This document shows positions 47,901 to 59,206 of a stretch of DNA of 64,000 bases, in pieces. Numbering within the stretch: position 1 is the stretch's first letter; the number at the start of each line of letters is the position of its first letter. Source of the stretch: Botryosphaeria dothidea (taxonomy: Eukaryota; Ascomycota; Dothideomycetes; Botryosphaeriales; Botryosphaeriaceae); NCBI GenBank assembly GCA_011503125.2, contig WWBZ02000002.1, positions 1,736,001 through 1,800,000 of the forward strand, written 5' to 3'. A program made the translations under genes and the position numbers. The notes below the pieces were generated by a model that was not told the DNA's origin, ran no database searches, and saw nothing but the letters and a program-made list of their open reading frames with translations.

Positions 47901-48893
47901 CTGCTGCCTCTGCCGATTGCTGCACGCCGCTTACTCACCTCGCTGGTACCTTGGCCTTAGCCTGCGCGCGGCGCAGTGCTCCGATGCCAGCCAGAGTCCG
48001 TCCCCATTGCGGTGTGCGATTAGCGGGTCCCCCGGCCTTTTTGATCGTGGCATAATCGACGAAAATCAGTAGCGCCCATCAGCGATGCGCTCCCCCAACG
48101 ACTCGCAGAGAGCGGGCTGTGCAAGATCTGACGGCAGACGTTTGGCAGACTGATGCATGATGTGAATCGCTAGGTTTGCGTCGGATCCAGTGAGGAGCCG
48201 CTGCAGAGCCGGCCTCGCGCAGTCTGCCTCGCTGCCCATGCGAATTGCCCGATGCCATTTGGCAATGCTCGATGCACTGTCATGAGCGCCGGTGCGCTGG
48301 ACATGCAGTGCGAGAGAGCTACTTGGGGTGAAGCACAGCTCGGGCGAATCAGGGCGGCATTCGACAGGCGGCTGCAGCATAGAGCTTGTCCGGCACCTGC
48401 TCGCGGGCGCAACGTGTGGCCGATGGCTGCGACCTCGAAACGCGACAAGAAGGCGGGCGAGTGCTAGGTAAGACGCGCATGGCATCATCAGCGCTCCACA
48501 ATGCCGATGGAGAACAGGCAGAGAGCGGTGTAAGTCAATGCCGTCTTCAGATGGGTTGGAGCTTCCAGAATGTGCCCCTCCCTCGCCTTTCGGGCGGCTC
48601 GCAGCGGCGCTGAGATCGTCTCGCGGTCCAGGGGGCTTGACCGGCCCTGCGCGCCGACACCACTCGGCGCGTCTTTTTGGAAAGAGTGGAAGGCTCAATC
48701 CGCCCGCAAACCACACCGACAACTTGTCCCCTCGGTGCTGCTCGTCTCCTCCTCCTTTCCTCTCCGCCCGTTCTTCCCTTTCTTCTGTGTGTGATTCTGT
48801 CTTCGTGTCGCATCTCTAGCGGCCGCGGGGCTCTCTACAACCTGTCCCCTCCCAGCAGAGCTCAGAGCCCGACACCGCCGCTCTCCCTCCACC
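44962..48893. other. 3.9-kb spacer; no gene seen
   Basis: Between STE20 and the coiled-coil gene, both on the + strand. T-rich 3' flanking sequence after STE20 runs to about 46.3 kb, then GC-rich DNA. Several 60-215-codon frames exist without recognisable domains or consistent splicing. The last 200 bases before 48894 are C/T-rich, as in a 5' leader. Confidence 0.45.
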
Positions 48894-51800
48894 ATGGCCG
48901 ACACCGAGAAGCCTGAGGCCGCTTCCTCCCACAGGAAGACTTCCTCTGTCTCCTCCGCCGCGAAGACGGGTGCTTCTGCTCCTCCGCGTCGTCCCACCTC
49001 GACCGTCTCGTCCTCGACCTCCCGGACGCCTGCTACCTCCCGCACCTCAACTGCCACGAAGCCCACCTCCTCTTCCTCCTCGCGTACGTCGACCAGCAGC
49101 ACCATCAACAAGCCTCCGACACGCCCCGGCGCCACTTCCACAACTCCCTCCAGCGTCAGGCGCACAACTACCGACGCCGCTGCGAGCGATGATAAGAGGC
49201 CCGGGAGCGTGGCGGGCAAGCGCCTGTCGACTACTGGTACAGCTTCGTCCTCGGCTCGCTCATCTGCGACCTCCGGCACTACCTCGTCTGCCCGTCGCAC
49301 GAGCACTGCGCCCACATCGACCACCACCTCTGCGGCAGCGAAGCGCCCCGCTCCGGCTTCGAGGCCTTCCACTGTCTCTAATGCGACCCCTCGGGCCTCA
49401 GCCACGGGCACGAGGACTTCCACATCAATTACTGGCCGTCCGAGTACACGAATGTCGACCACGCGCGCGTCAATTGACACCAAGAAGGCCGCCGGTGCAC
49501 CAAAGCCCGCTGAAGAAGACCCCGACAGGTACGCCAGCCAAATTGTGTTCCCTAAATCTTTGGAGTGAAAGCTTACCATCCCTCGTCTAGACCTACTCCT
49601 AAGCCAGTCGAGGATGAGGACGAGTCGGCGCCGTCAGTCGCGGAAGCAGAATCGGCTAGAGAAGTGGAAACCCCACTTCCAGCGGACGCTCCATCCACCG
49701 ACGACCCCGTAAGATCACCCCGCGCCTCGCGAGACGCTCAAGAGATCATGCAAGATCTTACCCGCGAGTTCGACCAGAGGAAGGCTCTCGAGTCAAAGAT
49801 CCAAGAACTCGAGGCGAACATCGAAGAACTCCAGGCTGACAAGGAAGCGGCCGATATCAAGGCTTCCGAGGCCCTGCGAGATTTGGAACGCGCGAGGGAA
49901 GAGCACAGCTCCGCACTGGATTCCGCAAACTCCAACTGGGAGACGCAGACTGAGGACATCCGTCGCAGAAACGAAGATCTCAAGGTCAAAGCGGTTGAGC
50001 TCGAGGATGTCAAGCACCGCCTTGAACAATCCAAGGACGAAGCGTCCAAGGCCAGCGAGGAGAAAGAGGATCTTGCCAACACTCTGGAAGAGCTGCAAAA
50101 GGAGCTCGAACGTGCTTCAAAGGAGATCGACGAGCGTGAAAAGGAAGTTGAGGAAGAGAAACGCCTCGCTGCCGAGAAGACTAAACAGCTCGAAGAGGAA
50201 CTCGACGCTCTGAAGACTTCATCTGCCGAGCAGCTTAAGCAACTTGAGCAAGAGCTCTTCAATGTCAAAAATCTCCACGAGGCGCTTGCGTCTCAAAAGA
50301 AGCTTGCCGATGAGCGCGTGGAGCAGCTGGAACAGGATCTGAGGGCTGCCAGCGGTAGCTCTGATGATCAGGTCAACCGACTCAAGGAGATCCAGGAGGA
50401 AATGAAGGCATCGACGGAAAGGATTTCTCAGCTTGAATCCGAACTTGCCACCGCCAAGAACAATGCCAATGATGAAGTAGCTCGTCTTACCGAAAAGTTC
50501 GAAGCCGAGAAGAAATCGACCAGCGAGAAGATCAGCCAGCTCGAGTCGGAACTTTCTGCCGCCAAAGAGAACAGTGGAGATGAAGTCAAGACCCTCACCG
50601 AGCAACTCGAAGCGGAGAACAAAGCCTCGGCGGAGAAGACCAGCCAGCTTGAGTCTGAACTCGCCGCGTCCAGAGAAAGCACGAATGATGAGGTTAGCCG
50701 CGTCAAGGCTGAGCTCGAGGCCGAAAGGAAGATGACTGCCGAGAAGATCGATGAGCTTGAGTCTCAATTGTCGTCCGCCAGAGAAGGCTCTACTGAGGAA
50801 GTAAACCGCCTCAAACACGAGCTCGACCTCGAGCGGCAATCGGCCGCCGAGAAGATCATCGAACTTGAGACCCAACTTTCCTCCGCGAAAGCAGATACCA
50901 ACGAGGAGATCAACCGCCTCAAGTCTGAGCTCGAGACTGAGCGGAAGACTGCTGCCGATAAAATCATCGAGCTGGAGGATCTGCTTTCATCTGCCAAGGA
51001 CGGTTCCAACGAGGAAGCCAATACCCTCAAGCAGCAGCTGGATGCTGAGAGGCAGTCTGCTTCCGAAAAGATCACTGAACTCAAGGCCCTGGTGTCTTCT
51101 GCAAAGGAAGGCTCCAGCGATGAAGTTAACTCTCTGAGAGCGGAAGCCGAGAAGTACCAGAAGCAGCTGCATGAAGAGCGCGAGGCTCTCACCAGCACCA
51201 TTGAGTCCCTTGAGAAACAGATTTCAGACCTCAAATCAGAAGTGACTGAAGCCACTGCGAAGCATGCCGCCAAACTCAGGGAAGAGCAAGAAACTGCCGC
51301 AGCTGCCATCGTTGCCATCGAGGATAAACTTGTCGTTTCTGAGAAGGACCATGCAGAGAAGCTTCGAGTGCTGGAAGAGATCATCAAGAAGCATGAGGAA
51401 GAGCGCGGCTCCCTCAAAACTCAGTCCGAGATTGACGAGCTTCTTGAGCAGGCCAAAAAGGAAGCCAACGAGAAGGTTATCACTGTCGAGGCTGAGGCCA
51501 AGAGACTGCATGAGGAGTTGCAGAAGCACCAGGACGAACTTCAGCAGCGGCAGTCCGATCTCCAAAAGCGTGACGAGGAACGTAGTGCCCTCAAATCGCA
51601 GGGCGAAATCGACGAGATCGTTGAGCAGGTTAGGAAGGAGGCAGCTGAACAGTTGGCTTCCGCCGAGGCTGAGAAGCAGAAGCTCCAGGAGGATCTTGAG
51701 AAGCTCAGTGAGGAACGTAGCTCTTTGAAATCGCAGTCCGAACTCGACGAAATGGTTGAACAAATCAAGAAGGACTCTGCTGAGAAGGTCGCCGCGGCCG

Positions 51801-54800
51801 AAGCTGAGGCCAAAAAATTCGCGGAAGACCTCGCGAAGCAGAAGGCTGAGGCCGATGCCCAGGAGGAGAAGATTGCTACCTTGGAGCGTGAAGCAGCCGA
51901 GCGTGCGCAGAAGCTTCTTGACGACTACAACCAGGCCCAAGAGGCTCTTGCTAAGGCGAAGGAGGACAATGAGAACCTCACTACTCAACTCGATGCCTTC
52001 CAAGAAACCGTCAAGGCCGCTCAGGATAGCATGTCCGACAAGGCTCAACAATTTGAAGAGCTGCAGAAGCAGTACGAGCAATCGAAGCAGCGGACTGTCG
52101 AGCTCGACAGCACCATGGATGAAGTCCGTCAACGGGCAATTGCGGACTTGGAGTTGGCCAAGGCTGAGAGTAAGGCATTCCACGACAAGCTCCAGGAGCT
52201 CGAGGAAGAAACCGCCGAGGCCAACCGCCGCATGGAAGCCCAGCGTGCTGCTTACGAAGAACTCAAGGCTGAGCACGCAAATGCTTCGTCGGAGGCGGAG
52301 GAGCGTCTTAAGAAGCGTATCGAAGAGCTTGAGCAAGACAGCGTCAAGGCCGCCGAGGAAGCCGCTTCGCATCAAAGAAAGATTGCCGAGATCGAACAGC
52401 AGATGGCTGATAGACTCGAGCGTGAACAGGAGAACCTCAAGAAGCAACTTGCCGAAATGGAGGAGAAGCGTGTTGCTATGGATTCTGAGAAGGAGGCCAT
52501 GCAATCCATCACGGCGCAGCTGCAAGAGAAGGTCGCTGAGCTGGAGAGAGAAGCAGTTGAAAAGGCCCGTCTCGTTGAAGACAGCTCCAACAACCTTAAG
52601 AGACAGAGCGTCGAGTACGACAGCGACAAGGCTTCTTTGCAATCTGCCATCGAGTCACTCCAGGACAAGATTCGCGCTCTCGAGCAAGAGCGTTCTGAGT
52701 CCGAGACTGCTGCCCATAGCGAGGCGGAAAAGTTGAAGCAGCAGATCATGGACTTCGAACAGGAGAAAGCTTCCACGGACTCGATCATCTCTTCGCTGCA
52801 GGAGAAGGTCACTGCTCTGCAACAAGAAAAGGCGGACGGGTCTCTGAATGCCGACGATGGTGGCGATAGACTTAACCAGCGCATCCAGGAGCTTGAGGCG
52901 GACAAGACGTCGATGCAATCCACCATTGCTGCTCTGCAGGACAAGGTCATCGGCCTTCAACAAGACACTTCCGACAAGAGCTCTGACCTCCTCGTTGAGG
53001 TTGAGAGACTCAAGCAGGAATGCGCCGAGCTCGAGCAAGAGAAGTCCGAGATGGTCAGCCGTGCCCAGGATGCCGTACAGACCCACGCTATTGCTATAGA
53101 GCGGCACCAGGATGACTACAACTTCCTTCTCCAGCGCCTCGAGAAATCTAGCCAGGAGCACAGTGAGGTTGTCGAGAAGCTCCAAGACGAATACACTCTT
53201 GGGCTCCAGAAGATCGCCGATTCTGCTCGTATTAAGACCAGGAAGCAGAGCCTCCACAGCTTGACTGACGAAATCGTTCAGCTCATCACCGACAAGGCTC
53301 ATCTTGAGGATGATCTTGAGGCACGGGATGGTGCTCTGCAAAATGCAAGGGAAACCGTCAAGGAATTGCGTGAGCAGATGGTCAATGAGCACCAGGGTGA
53401 AATCAGCCACGATGATGTCATGTCGAACCTACAGAATCGCATCAAAGAGCTTGAACAGCAGCGTGCTGACGAGGTTGATGGTCTCACTTTCGAGCTCGAC
53501 ACGAAGACTGATCAGATCACTGAGCTTTGCACGAGGATCGAGACTGTTGCCCAGGAGCTCGAGGTGAAGAAGGCGGAGACTCAAAATGCCCTTGCCACCG
53601 TCGACTTCCATCAGCGCGCCACGAAGGCTGTCCAAAGCGAGTACGAGGAGCAGGTCCAGGAAATTGTCCGGGTTTACAACGGTCAGCTTGAGGAGAGTGC
53701 TCAAACTCTCCAGAGCCGCGAGCACGAGCTCGAGACCCTGCGCCAGACTATCGATAGCCTGCAATTGGAGCTTGACGAGGCTGATAAAACCAACGTCTTC
53801 CAGGTCCGCCAGGAGTTCGAGGACCGCATCAAAAAGCTTGAGGGGCGTATCAACGGCCTTACTGAAGAGAAAGAAGTTCTCGAGAAGCAGCTCTTCGCTG
53901 CCCGCCAAGCGAATGAGGAGGATGGACGTCACATTCCTGAGTTGCACGAGGAGATTGACAGGCTCCACGAGGAGGTTGAAGAACTCCAGGGTGCGCTTGA
54001 GGAGGCTGAACGGCAGCTCAACGAGTCTCACGACAAGCTGAAGACCATTGACAAGGACCACGCAAAGGTTGTCAAGTCTCTTCAAGACAAGATTGCGGAC
54101 GCCGAATACCGCATGGCCGACAAGATCGCGGAGAAGGATGCCGAGATGTCGCGCATGAACCAGGAACTTGCTGCACGCCGCCAGTCTATTGATGAGGCCA
54201 TGCCTCAGCTAGAAGATTACAAGGCCATGAAGCTTGAGCTTGACGAGAAAACCATGGACCTCGAGGAGAAGTCTCGCCAAGTCGACGGTCTCATGCAGAC
54301 TCTTAGGGCTCTCGACGAGGCCCACGAAGAGCGCGATGGCCACCACGCCTCTGGTCTCGAGAAAATGAAGCGCGAGCTTGAGGCCGAGCTCTCCCGCGTC
54401 CGTGTCGAGCTTGAGAACGAGATTGTCAGGCTGAAGACGCTCAACCAGCAGCTTACTGATGCGAACGAGAGGCTTGAGCACGAGAAAATGGAGAAAGAGG
54501 CTCTCTTGAAGCGGAAGCTGGCTGAGCTGGAGCATCTCCAGAAGGAGATCGAGGAAAGGTAGGGCGTATATCACCAGACTGAGTCGATGGATGGCTGACA
54601 GTGAAAATAGCCGGGCTGAGCATGACCAGCTTCTCGAAAAGCTCTGGTCGGAGCATCAGAAAGAGCGTGCCTCAATGGAGCAGACACTCTACCAGATCCA
54701 CGAAGAAGAGAAGGCTGCCATTGAACAGAAGCTGACCGAGGAACACAACAACACGAAGGAGATTCTTGAGGCGGAGATCGCCCGCGTCAAGAAGCAGCAC

Positions 54801-55307
54801 GATGAGACTGATAAGCTTTACCAGCAAGCACTGGATGAAGCCCTCAAGGATGAGAGGTCGAAGCTACAGATCGAGGCGGCTTCTCGTGAAGAGCATATCA
54901 GGGCCGAGATGAAGAAAACAGAGCAGGTTACCGTCCAGAAGCTTACCGACCTGCTCGACGTCGCCAAAGCTGAGATCAACGACCAATTCAGCGAGATCAA
55001 GCGCGCCGAGGCCGAAATCGAGCGCCTGAACACGGAAATTGACAAGCTCCACGTCGAAATCGCTGGGACCCGCGAGAGCCCCCGCGTTGCCGAGCTCATC
55101 CGCGAGTGCGAAACCTACAAGCAGCGTCTCATCGAGCTCGAGACGGAACTCGCATCATACCGTCAGAATGGCGGTGCTCCTCCTCAGTACAGGAATTCTG
55201 GTGAGGAGGGCAGAGATGCAGCTGGCAACGATAAGAGTGCCAGTGGCCAGGTGCGTGTTGAAAAGACCGGGCCCACCACGGCTTCAATGGTCAGCTCTCC
55301 TTTGTAA
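48894..55307 (+). CDS. Very long coiled-coil protein with tandem 36-residue repeats, 2,099 aa
   Basis: Exons are 48894-49528, 49591-54558 and 54611-55307; introns 62 and 52 nt. The N-terminal ~215 residues are Ser/Thr/Ala/Pro-rich and basic (many S-S-x-R and R-P-T repeats), resembling microtubule- or actin-binding basic tails. Almost everything from about residue 260 to 2040 is coiled coil rich in Glu, Lys, Gln and Leu. Residues encoded by 50363-51115 form seven tandem repeats of 35-36 aa (D/N-E-V-x-R-L ... E-K-I-x-E-L-E-S-x-L-S-S-A-K). A second, looser repeat built on EERSSLKSQSE occurs three times (51398-51835). The C-terminus is a short disordered tail. Fungal genomes label such genes 'M protein repeat protein'; tethering, septal or cytoskeletal scaffolding is possible but unproven. 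Two-strand antisense open frames here are composition artefacts. Confidence 0.88.
50363..51115 (+). repeat. Coding tandem repeat, one 105-bp and six 108-bp units
   Basis: Unit starts at 50363, 50468, 50576, 50684, 50792, 50900 and 51008, with a diverged eighth beginning at 51116. Each unit encodes 36 residues (35 in the first) of the pattern xDEVxxL...E+ K I x x L E x x L ssAKxxS. The exact register shows expansion by unit duplication in the reading frame. Confidence 0.9.
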
Positions 55308-56595
55308 AATCCCAACCACCGTCCCAACCCCCTGCTCCACCATATTTGACCATTTGTCCGAGCTACCTCGGCTTTCACAAAGCGGGTTTGGGGCTGACTG
55401 GCATTGTCTGTAAAGATGGCGGGGATTCGTGAACAGGTTCGCCAGCTGGGTCAACTGAACGACGAGTTGATCTCTCACAACCAAGATGTTTCTGGCTTTA
55501 TTCGCAATGGCTTCGGTACTCCACGAAAGACGTCTGTGGCTACCACAACTCAAGTCGCACCTGCAGATGCCTAAGAGGCTTACACGAGGAACTCTTTGCG
55601 AATGCGACCCGTGGGGCCGACAGCACGGACCAATTGTTGCTTTGAAGGTACGAACAAACGAAAGAACGAACGGAAATGAAACGAATGATGGTCGATGAAC
55701 GATGGAGATCTCTTTTTTGATTGCTTTCTTTTTTTTTTTATTTTGGCTTGTTCTCAATGCGAAAGGGTATAAGGTTCAGGGATTCCCTTGTACATTATTC
55801 TGTTAGGCCGCAGCTCTGGGTTACTTGTTGGAGTCGGTTCCTGTGCGGGTTCTCTCGTTGTTTTTCTTATTACCTCTTTTCCTCTTTGCATGGGAGGGTT
55901 GTGATGGACTAGCTTCCGTTCTTTAGCGCGAGATACCCAGTCCGTGCGTTTGTTCTCCGCGGAGGCGCGTGTTGCACGGTCTTGCTTCTTCTTTCAGCTA
56001 TCGCGGATGCAGAAACAAAACAGTTCGCTTCTTGTGTCTCCAGGCTTGCGATGGCGTGCGTTCCCGAAGAGACGCGAGATTGAAACTTCGGATTGTTCAG
56101 CTCAGAGTTCTCTGCTATTCTTTCCGGATAAGTGACCGCTATTGACCGTTTGTGTGGTGTTGGACGGGTTCTTTCTGTGTGCGCTTGTGTTTTACAGTTG
56201 GTGGTCTTTTCTACGCCGGCGTGGTCTTCTACTACTGACGCGTCCCAAAGGCTTTGCGTGGCGAGGCGGGCTTGTGCTCATGGCGAGAAGGTGAGTGGCT
56301 CTACAATTATACGGTGTGCACAGCAGCGCCTCTAGATTTATTCGAAAGACTCTGGAAGCCGGTACTTACTAGATACACGTATTAGTTTCCGGCCTCTGAA
56401 AGTTTCTACAGTACATGGTGCACGCGAGCCGCGCTTCCCAATTAGGGTAGTGGCGTTGTGTTGCCGGGCGGATGTCAATGTCACTGCGGCGAAATCCCTT
56501 TGCCTTGCACTTACTTTCTTACAGCCAAACCTACACCCCGTCTACTACATACATTAATTTTACGAGATCTTGCACCCCAGAACTCGCCGCGCAAC
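55308..56595. other. Intergenic spacer; nothing seen
   Basis: T-rich 3' flank of the coiled-coil gene and promoter of the next + strand gene. No domain-bearing ORF or repeat. Confidence 0.5.
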
Positions 56596-57133
56596 ATGAG
56601 CAGCTCCCACGGAGTGTGCGTCGAGCGAGACTGGCCTTTGGACGTCACCGCAACCCCGGCGACGCCCCTAAACAGCTTTCAGATCTTCAACGGCCAAAGA
56701 TACGACTTCAACCCGCAGTTCTTGGTTCTTGGTGTGGATGCTACAGCCGCCGCTCATCAGCTCCCATTCGCCAGTGCGTTACGTACCCTCCCTCTCTTCC
56801 TCCATGCCGCGGCCGCTCACCAGTCCGACAGTGAATCTGAATCCTCCGCCGCTCGGCACCATCTACGCCATGGCCGTGAACTACCCGGATCCGAGCATTC
56901 CCGTGTTCGACTGGAATGCTCCTGTCGCCACCCCGAGCGTCTCGCGGATGGGGATTGTCACGGTCTTCCGGGGCGTACCGCAGCAGCCAAATGCCTGGGA
57001 GTACGCCGAGCTGGACGAGGAGAGGTCGGGCGAAGGTCTGACCGTCCACGATGCTGTTCTGCTGATCGAGCACTGCATGAATGAGCTTGTCGGTCCAAGT
57101 CCCCTGTTTGAGATGTATCTTTACTTTTGGTAG
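56596..57133 (+). CDS. Unknown protein, 159 aa
   Basis: Family not recognised. Predicted exons are 56596-56773 and 56832-57133 with a 58-nt intron (GTGCGT...GACAG) that carries the reading frame from HQLPFA to MNLNPPPLGTIYAM. Without this splice neither frame is complete. The product has no signal peptide or membrane segment; it contains FQIFNGQRYDFNPQFLVLGV in the first exon and VSRMGIVTVFRGVPQQP, EYAELDEER and a short helical C-terminus ending LFEMYLYFW in the second. The donor is weaker than those of neighbouring genes, so the junction could differ by a few codons. Confidence 0.5.
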
Positions 57134-58293
57134 GCTGCAGGCAGGCGGTTCTCGTGCCGTCTTTTCTGGTAGGTCTTGGCCCGGACTTCGTGTCCTGCCA
57201 TTTTTAAGAGCTACCAAGGTTTCTTCCTATGATCCCGGATAGCATGAGAAGGCCAGATAGGTACTTGGAATTTGGGTTTCCGTTCCCCTTGGTTGCGCAT
57301 TTATTCGTCAAGGCAGGAAGTATGACCAGGCAACCCACACTCAGACGTAGCGAAACAAGGCAACAGTTCGCGGCAAATTAGAATATCTTGTCTCCTTGGG
57401 GTGATGCTGTTGGATCCTAGTGTTGAAGCAAGATCATCCAGAAAACATTACAATAGTCCGGGCGAACATGCGTATTCAGGGCAACGTTGGAATTGGTGGT
57501 CTTCTGAATTCAGGCCTAGACATTGTCTTTCAATCCCATTGTGCAGTTGCAAAAAAAAAAAGGTATAGGGGAATCGTGCTAATTTTGGTCTCGGCGAAGA
57601 TGATTCGCGCAGCTCAAAAGAAGAGTAAACAATGGCAGTCAGGACAGATTCGAGACCAGGAGTAGACATCGCATATGGAGCACGCGCGCACTTTCCTCAG
57701 GGTGATCTGTTGCGGCCTCAGCCCAGCGAGGCTTCGCCGTTGCAGCAGCGTGCGTCATCTCCAAGCGCCCGCGCCACAGTCGCACGCGCCGCGTTCATAC
57801 CAGTGCCCCGTCGTCCTGCGACAGCGCAAGCGCAGCGCGAGCCTTGTCGCCCTGCCTTAAGCCTCGCACGGCCAATTACACGTACGCCGTGTCGCCGCTG
57901 ATTCGTGCGCATCGTCAGCCAGCCCGGCAGGTGAGGCCGCCGTTAGCTGTATATATTGCCCCGTCTTCTTCTCCCCGATTTTGCCCTGCCCCGTCCATTG
58001 CCTCCTCCGAAACTCCCGACGACGTTCGTTCCTTCTCAAGTCTACAAGATACACCAGGTACGTCCTCGGAAGCCGCTTCGGCGCCCAGAAAGCCTTGCTC
58101 GACACCCGACACCTATATCCCTGCTTGTTTGCTCCCTCGACCTTGGCGCCCCCCTCTGCTGACCGGCTGCTAGCTCTCATTAGACGCCCAACGCCTCGAC
58201 TACCTCCTTCTCTGATCCATCCCGCCAGCTCGACCGCGACGCGCGATTGCACCCCGACTAGTCTAAAAGACGACCGCTTGACCGACCACAAAC
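57134..58293. other. Promoter/leader region of the first CaaX gene; no gene seen
   Basis: No coding region. A TATATAT element at 57950-57956 lies about 340 bp upstream of the next start codon. A CAG|GTACGT donor-like site near 58057 suggests a 5' UTR intron, though its acceptor is unclear. Confidence 0.4.
57950..57956 (+). promoter_or_regulatory. TATA-like element
   Basis: TATATAT followed by a pyrimidine-rich run (CTTCTTCTCC), upstream of the cysteine-rich gene at 58294. Strength and start site are inferred. Confidence 0.35.
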
Positions 58294-58492
58294 ATGTCCG
58301 GCTCCGTCGCGTCCAGCAGCACCGCCTCCTCCCTCTCCAAGCCCATCAAGACAATCAAGATCGGCTGCGTCAGCTGTCCGTGCGGCGATGATGCCGAGTG
58401 CACCTGTTGCTTCATTCCTTGGTAATTACTATCTTGCTTTAGTTGCGGAGGAATGCATTAGCTGACGTTTGGGATCCAGCACTGTGATGTAG
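58294..58492 (+). CDS. Tiny cysteine-rich protein ending in a CaaX box, 46 aa (copy 1)
   Basis: Exons are 58294-58421 and 58480-58492; the 58-nt intron starts GTAATT, has a GCTGAC branch-like site and ends ATCCAG. An in-frame stop at 58279-58281 fixes the start. The N-terminal half is Ser/Thr-rich with KPIKTIKI; the C-terminal half has seven Cys spaced C-x2-C-x-C-x5-C-x-CC-x3-C and ends C-T-V-M. That ending fits a CaaX prenylation signal with Met at X, favouring farnesyltransferase. The intron splits the CaaX cysteine codon (TG|C); unspliced, the message reads Pro-Trp-stop. The cluster resembles a metallothionein-type metal site and the tail an a-factor-type precursor, but I recognise neither family. 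A paralogue lies 450 bp away in convergent orientation. Confidence 0.8.
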
Positions 58493-58943
58493 AGTGCGCT
58501 TTCGGACGATAATAATACATACGAGTGGCTGTATGATATCCGAGTTTGCGAACACCGAGCTCGCCGTTCTGTACAATGGCTCATGGAGAACTCGAGAGTT
58601 TATGAATGATTAGCGGAGGTGCAGGTTGTTTATACCCAATGTGAAGGCTTTTGTTCGTTCATTCTTTGCTTCTGTGCGCATCGGGCAGTACTGTGTTTTT
58701 CTACATGCATAGAAATTGTGGTGAATTGCGTACATAAGAGAGATGGATATCACGCCACACGGAAGGCTATTGCCTTGCAGGAATCCCCCTCAACAGCACT
58801 GTGTAGTAAATTCCAGACCTATTATCACGCCATTTTCAGGCCTCGTGTCCCTTGTGCTGACACCCGATAACTCCTCCAGCACTCTGATTGCGCGCCAAGA
58901 GAGACTAGACTCGTGAAACGCCCCCCAATTTTCCCGGTGCGCC
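58493..58943. other. Convergent spacer between the two CaaX genes; nothing seen
   Basis: 450 bp between the two stop codons, T-rich, compatible with the two 3' UTRs. No ORF of note. Confidence 0.5.
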
Positions 58944-59072
58944 TCACATCACGGTGCAAGGAATGATGCAGCACTGGCAGTCGTCACCGCAGTAACAGGG
59001 TAGCTTGACGGGCTTGGTGACGGGTTTTGCGACGGATGAGGCGGTGGACGAGCTAGATGTTGAGCCGGGCAT
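58944..59072 (-). CDS. Tiny cysteine-rich protein ending in a CaaX box, 42 aa (copy 2)
   Basis: An uninterrupted 43-codon frame paralogous to copy 1: both begin M-x-G-S, share an SSSTASS stretch and a KP(V/I)K segment, and end with GDD-x(0-2)-C-x-CC-x-I-P-C-T-V-M. Six Cys are spaced C-x-C-x3-C-x-CC-x3-C. The terminal CTVM is a predicted farnesylation box. No intron interrupts the CaaX codon, unlike copy 1. Upstream in-frame Met codons would lengthen the frame to 126 residues, but that part is Pro/Ser-rich leader containing a good intron (59151-59206), so the homology-supported start at 59072 is preferred. Confidence 0.78.
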   Translation of the reverse strand: MPGSTSSSSTASSVAKPVTKPVKLPCYCGDDCQCCIIPCTVM

Positions 59073-59150
59073 GGTTGTTTGCGGCTTGTGCGAGTGGCAA
59101 GTTGTATGCGACGGCGGTGAGAGCGACTGCGCCCAGTCTAGGCTGCTTTT

Positions 59151-59206
59151 CTGGGGTAGATTAGCGGTGGCCGGCGGTTGGTCAACGGGTCGAAGAGCGC
59201 ACTCAC
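59151..59206 (-). other. Probable 5' UTR intron of CaaX copy 2
   Basis: On the minus strand, CCTG|GTGAGT at 59206 and CTACCCCAG ending at 59151 delimit a 56-nt interval with strong splice sites just upstream of the 59072 start. Its removal does not create a longer conserved N-terminus. Confidence 0.5.

Noticed and set aside
48066..48722. 218-codon minus-strand frame
   Set aside because: No recognisable domain, no splice context, GC-rich leader region of the coiled-coil gene.
51236..52642. 468-codon antisense open frame with many Leu and Ser
   Set aside because: Mirror of the coiled-coil gene; Glu/Lys-rich coding naturally opens Leu/Ser-rich antisense frames.
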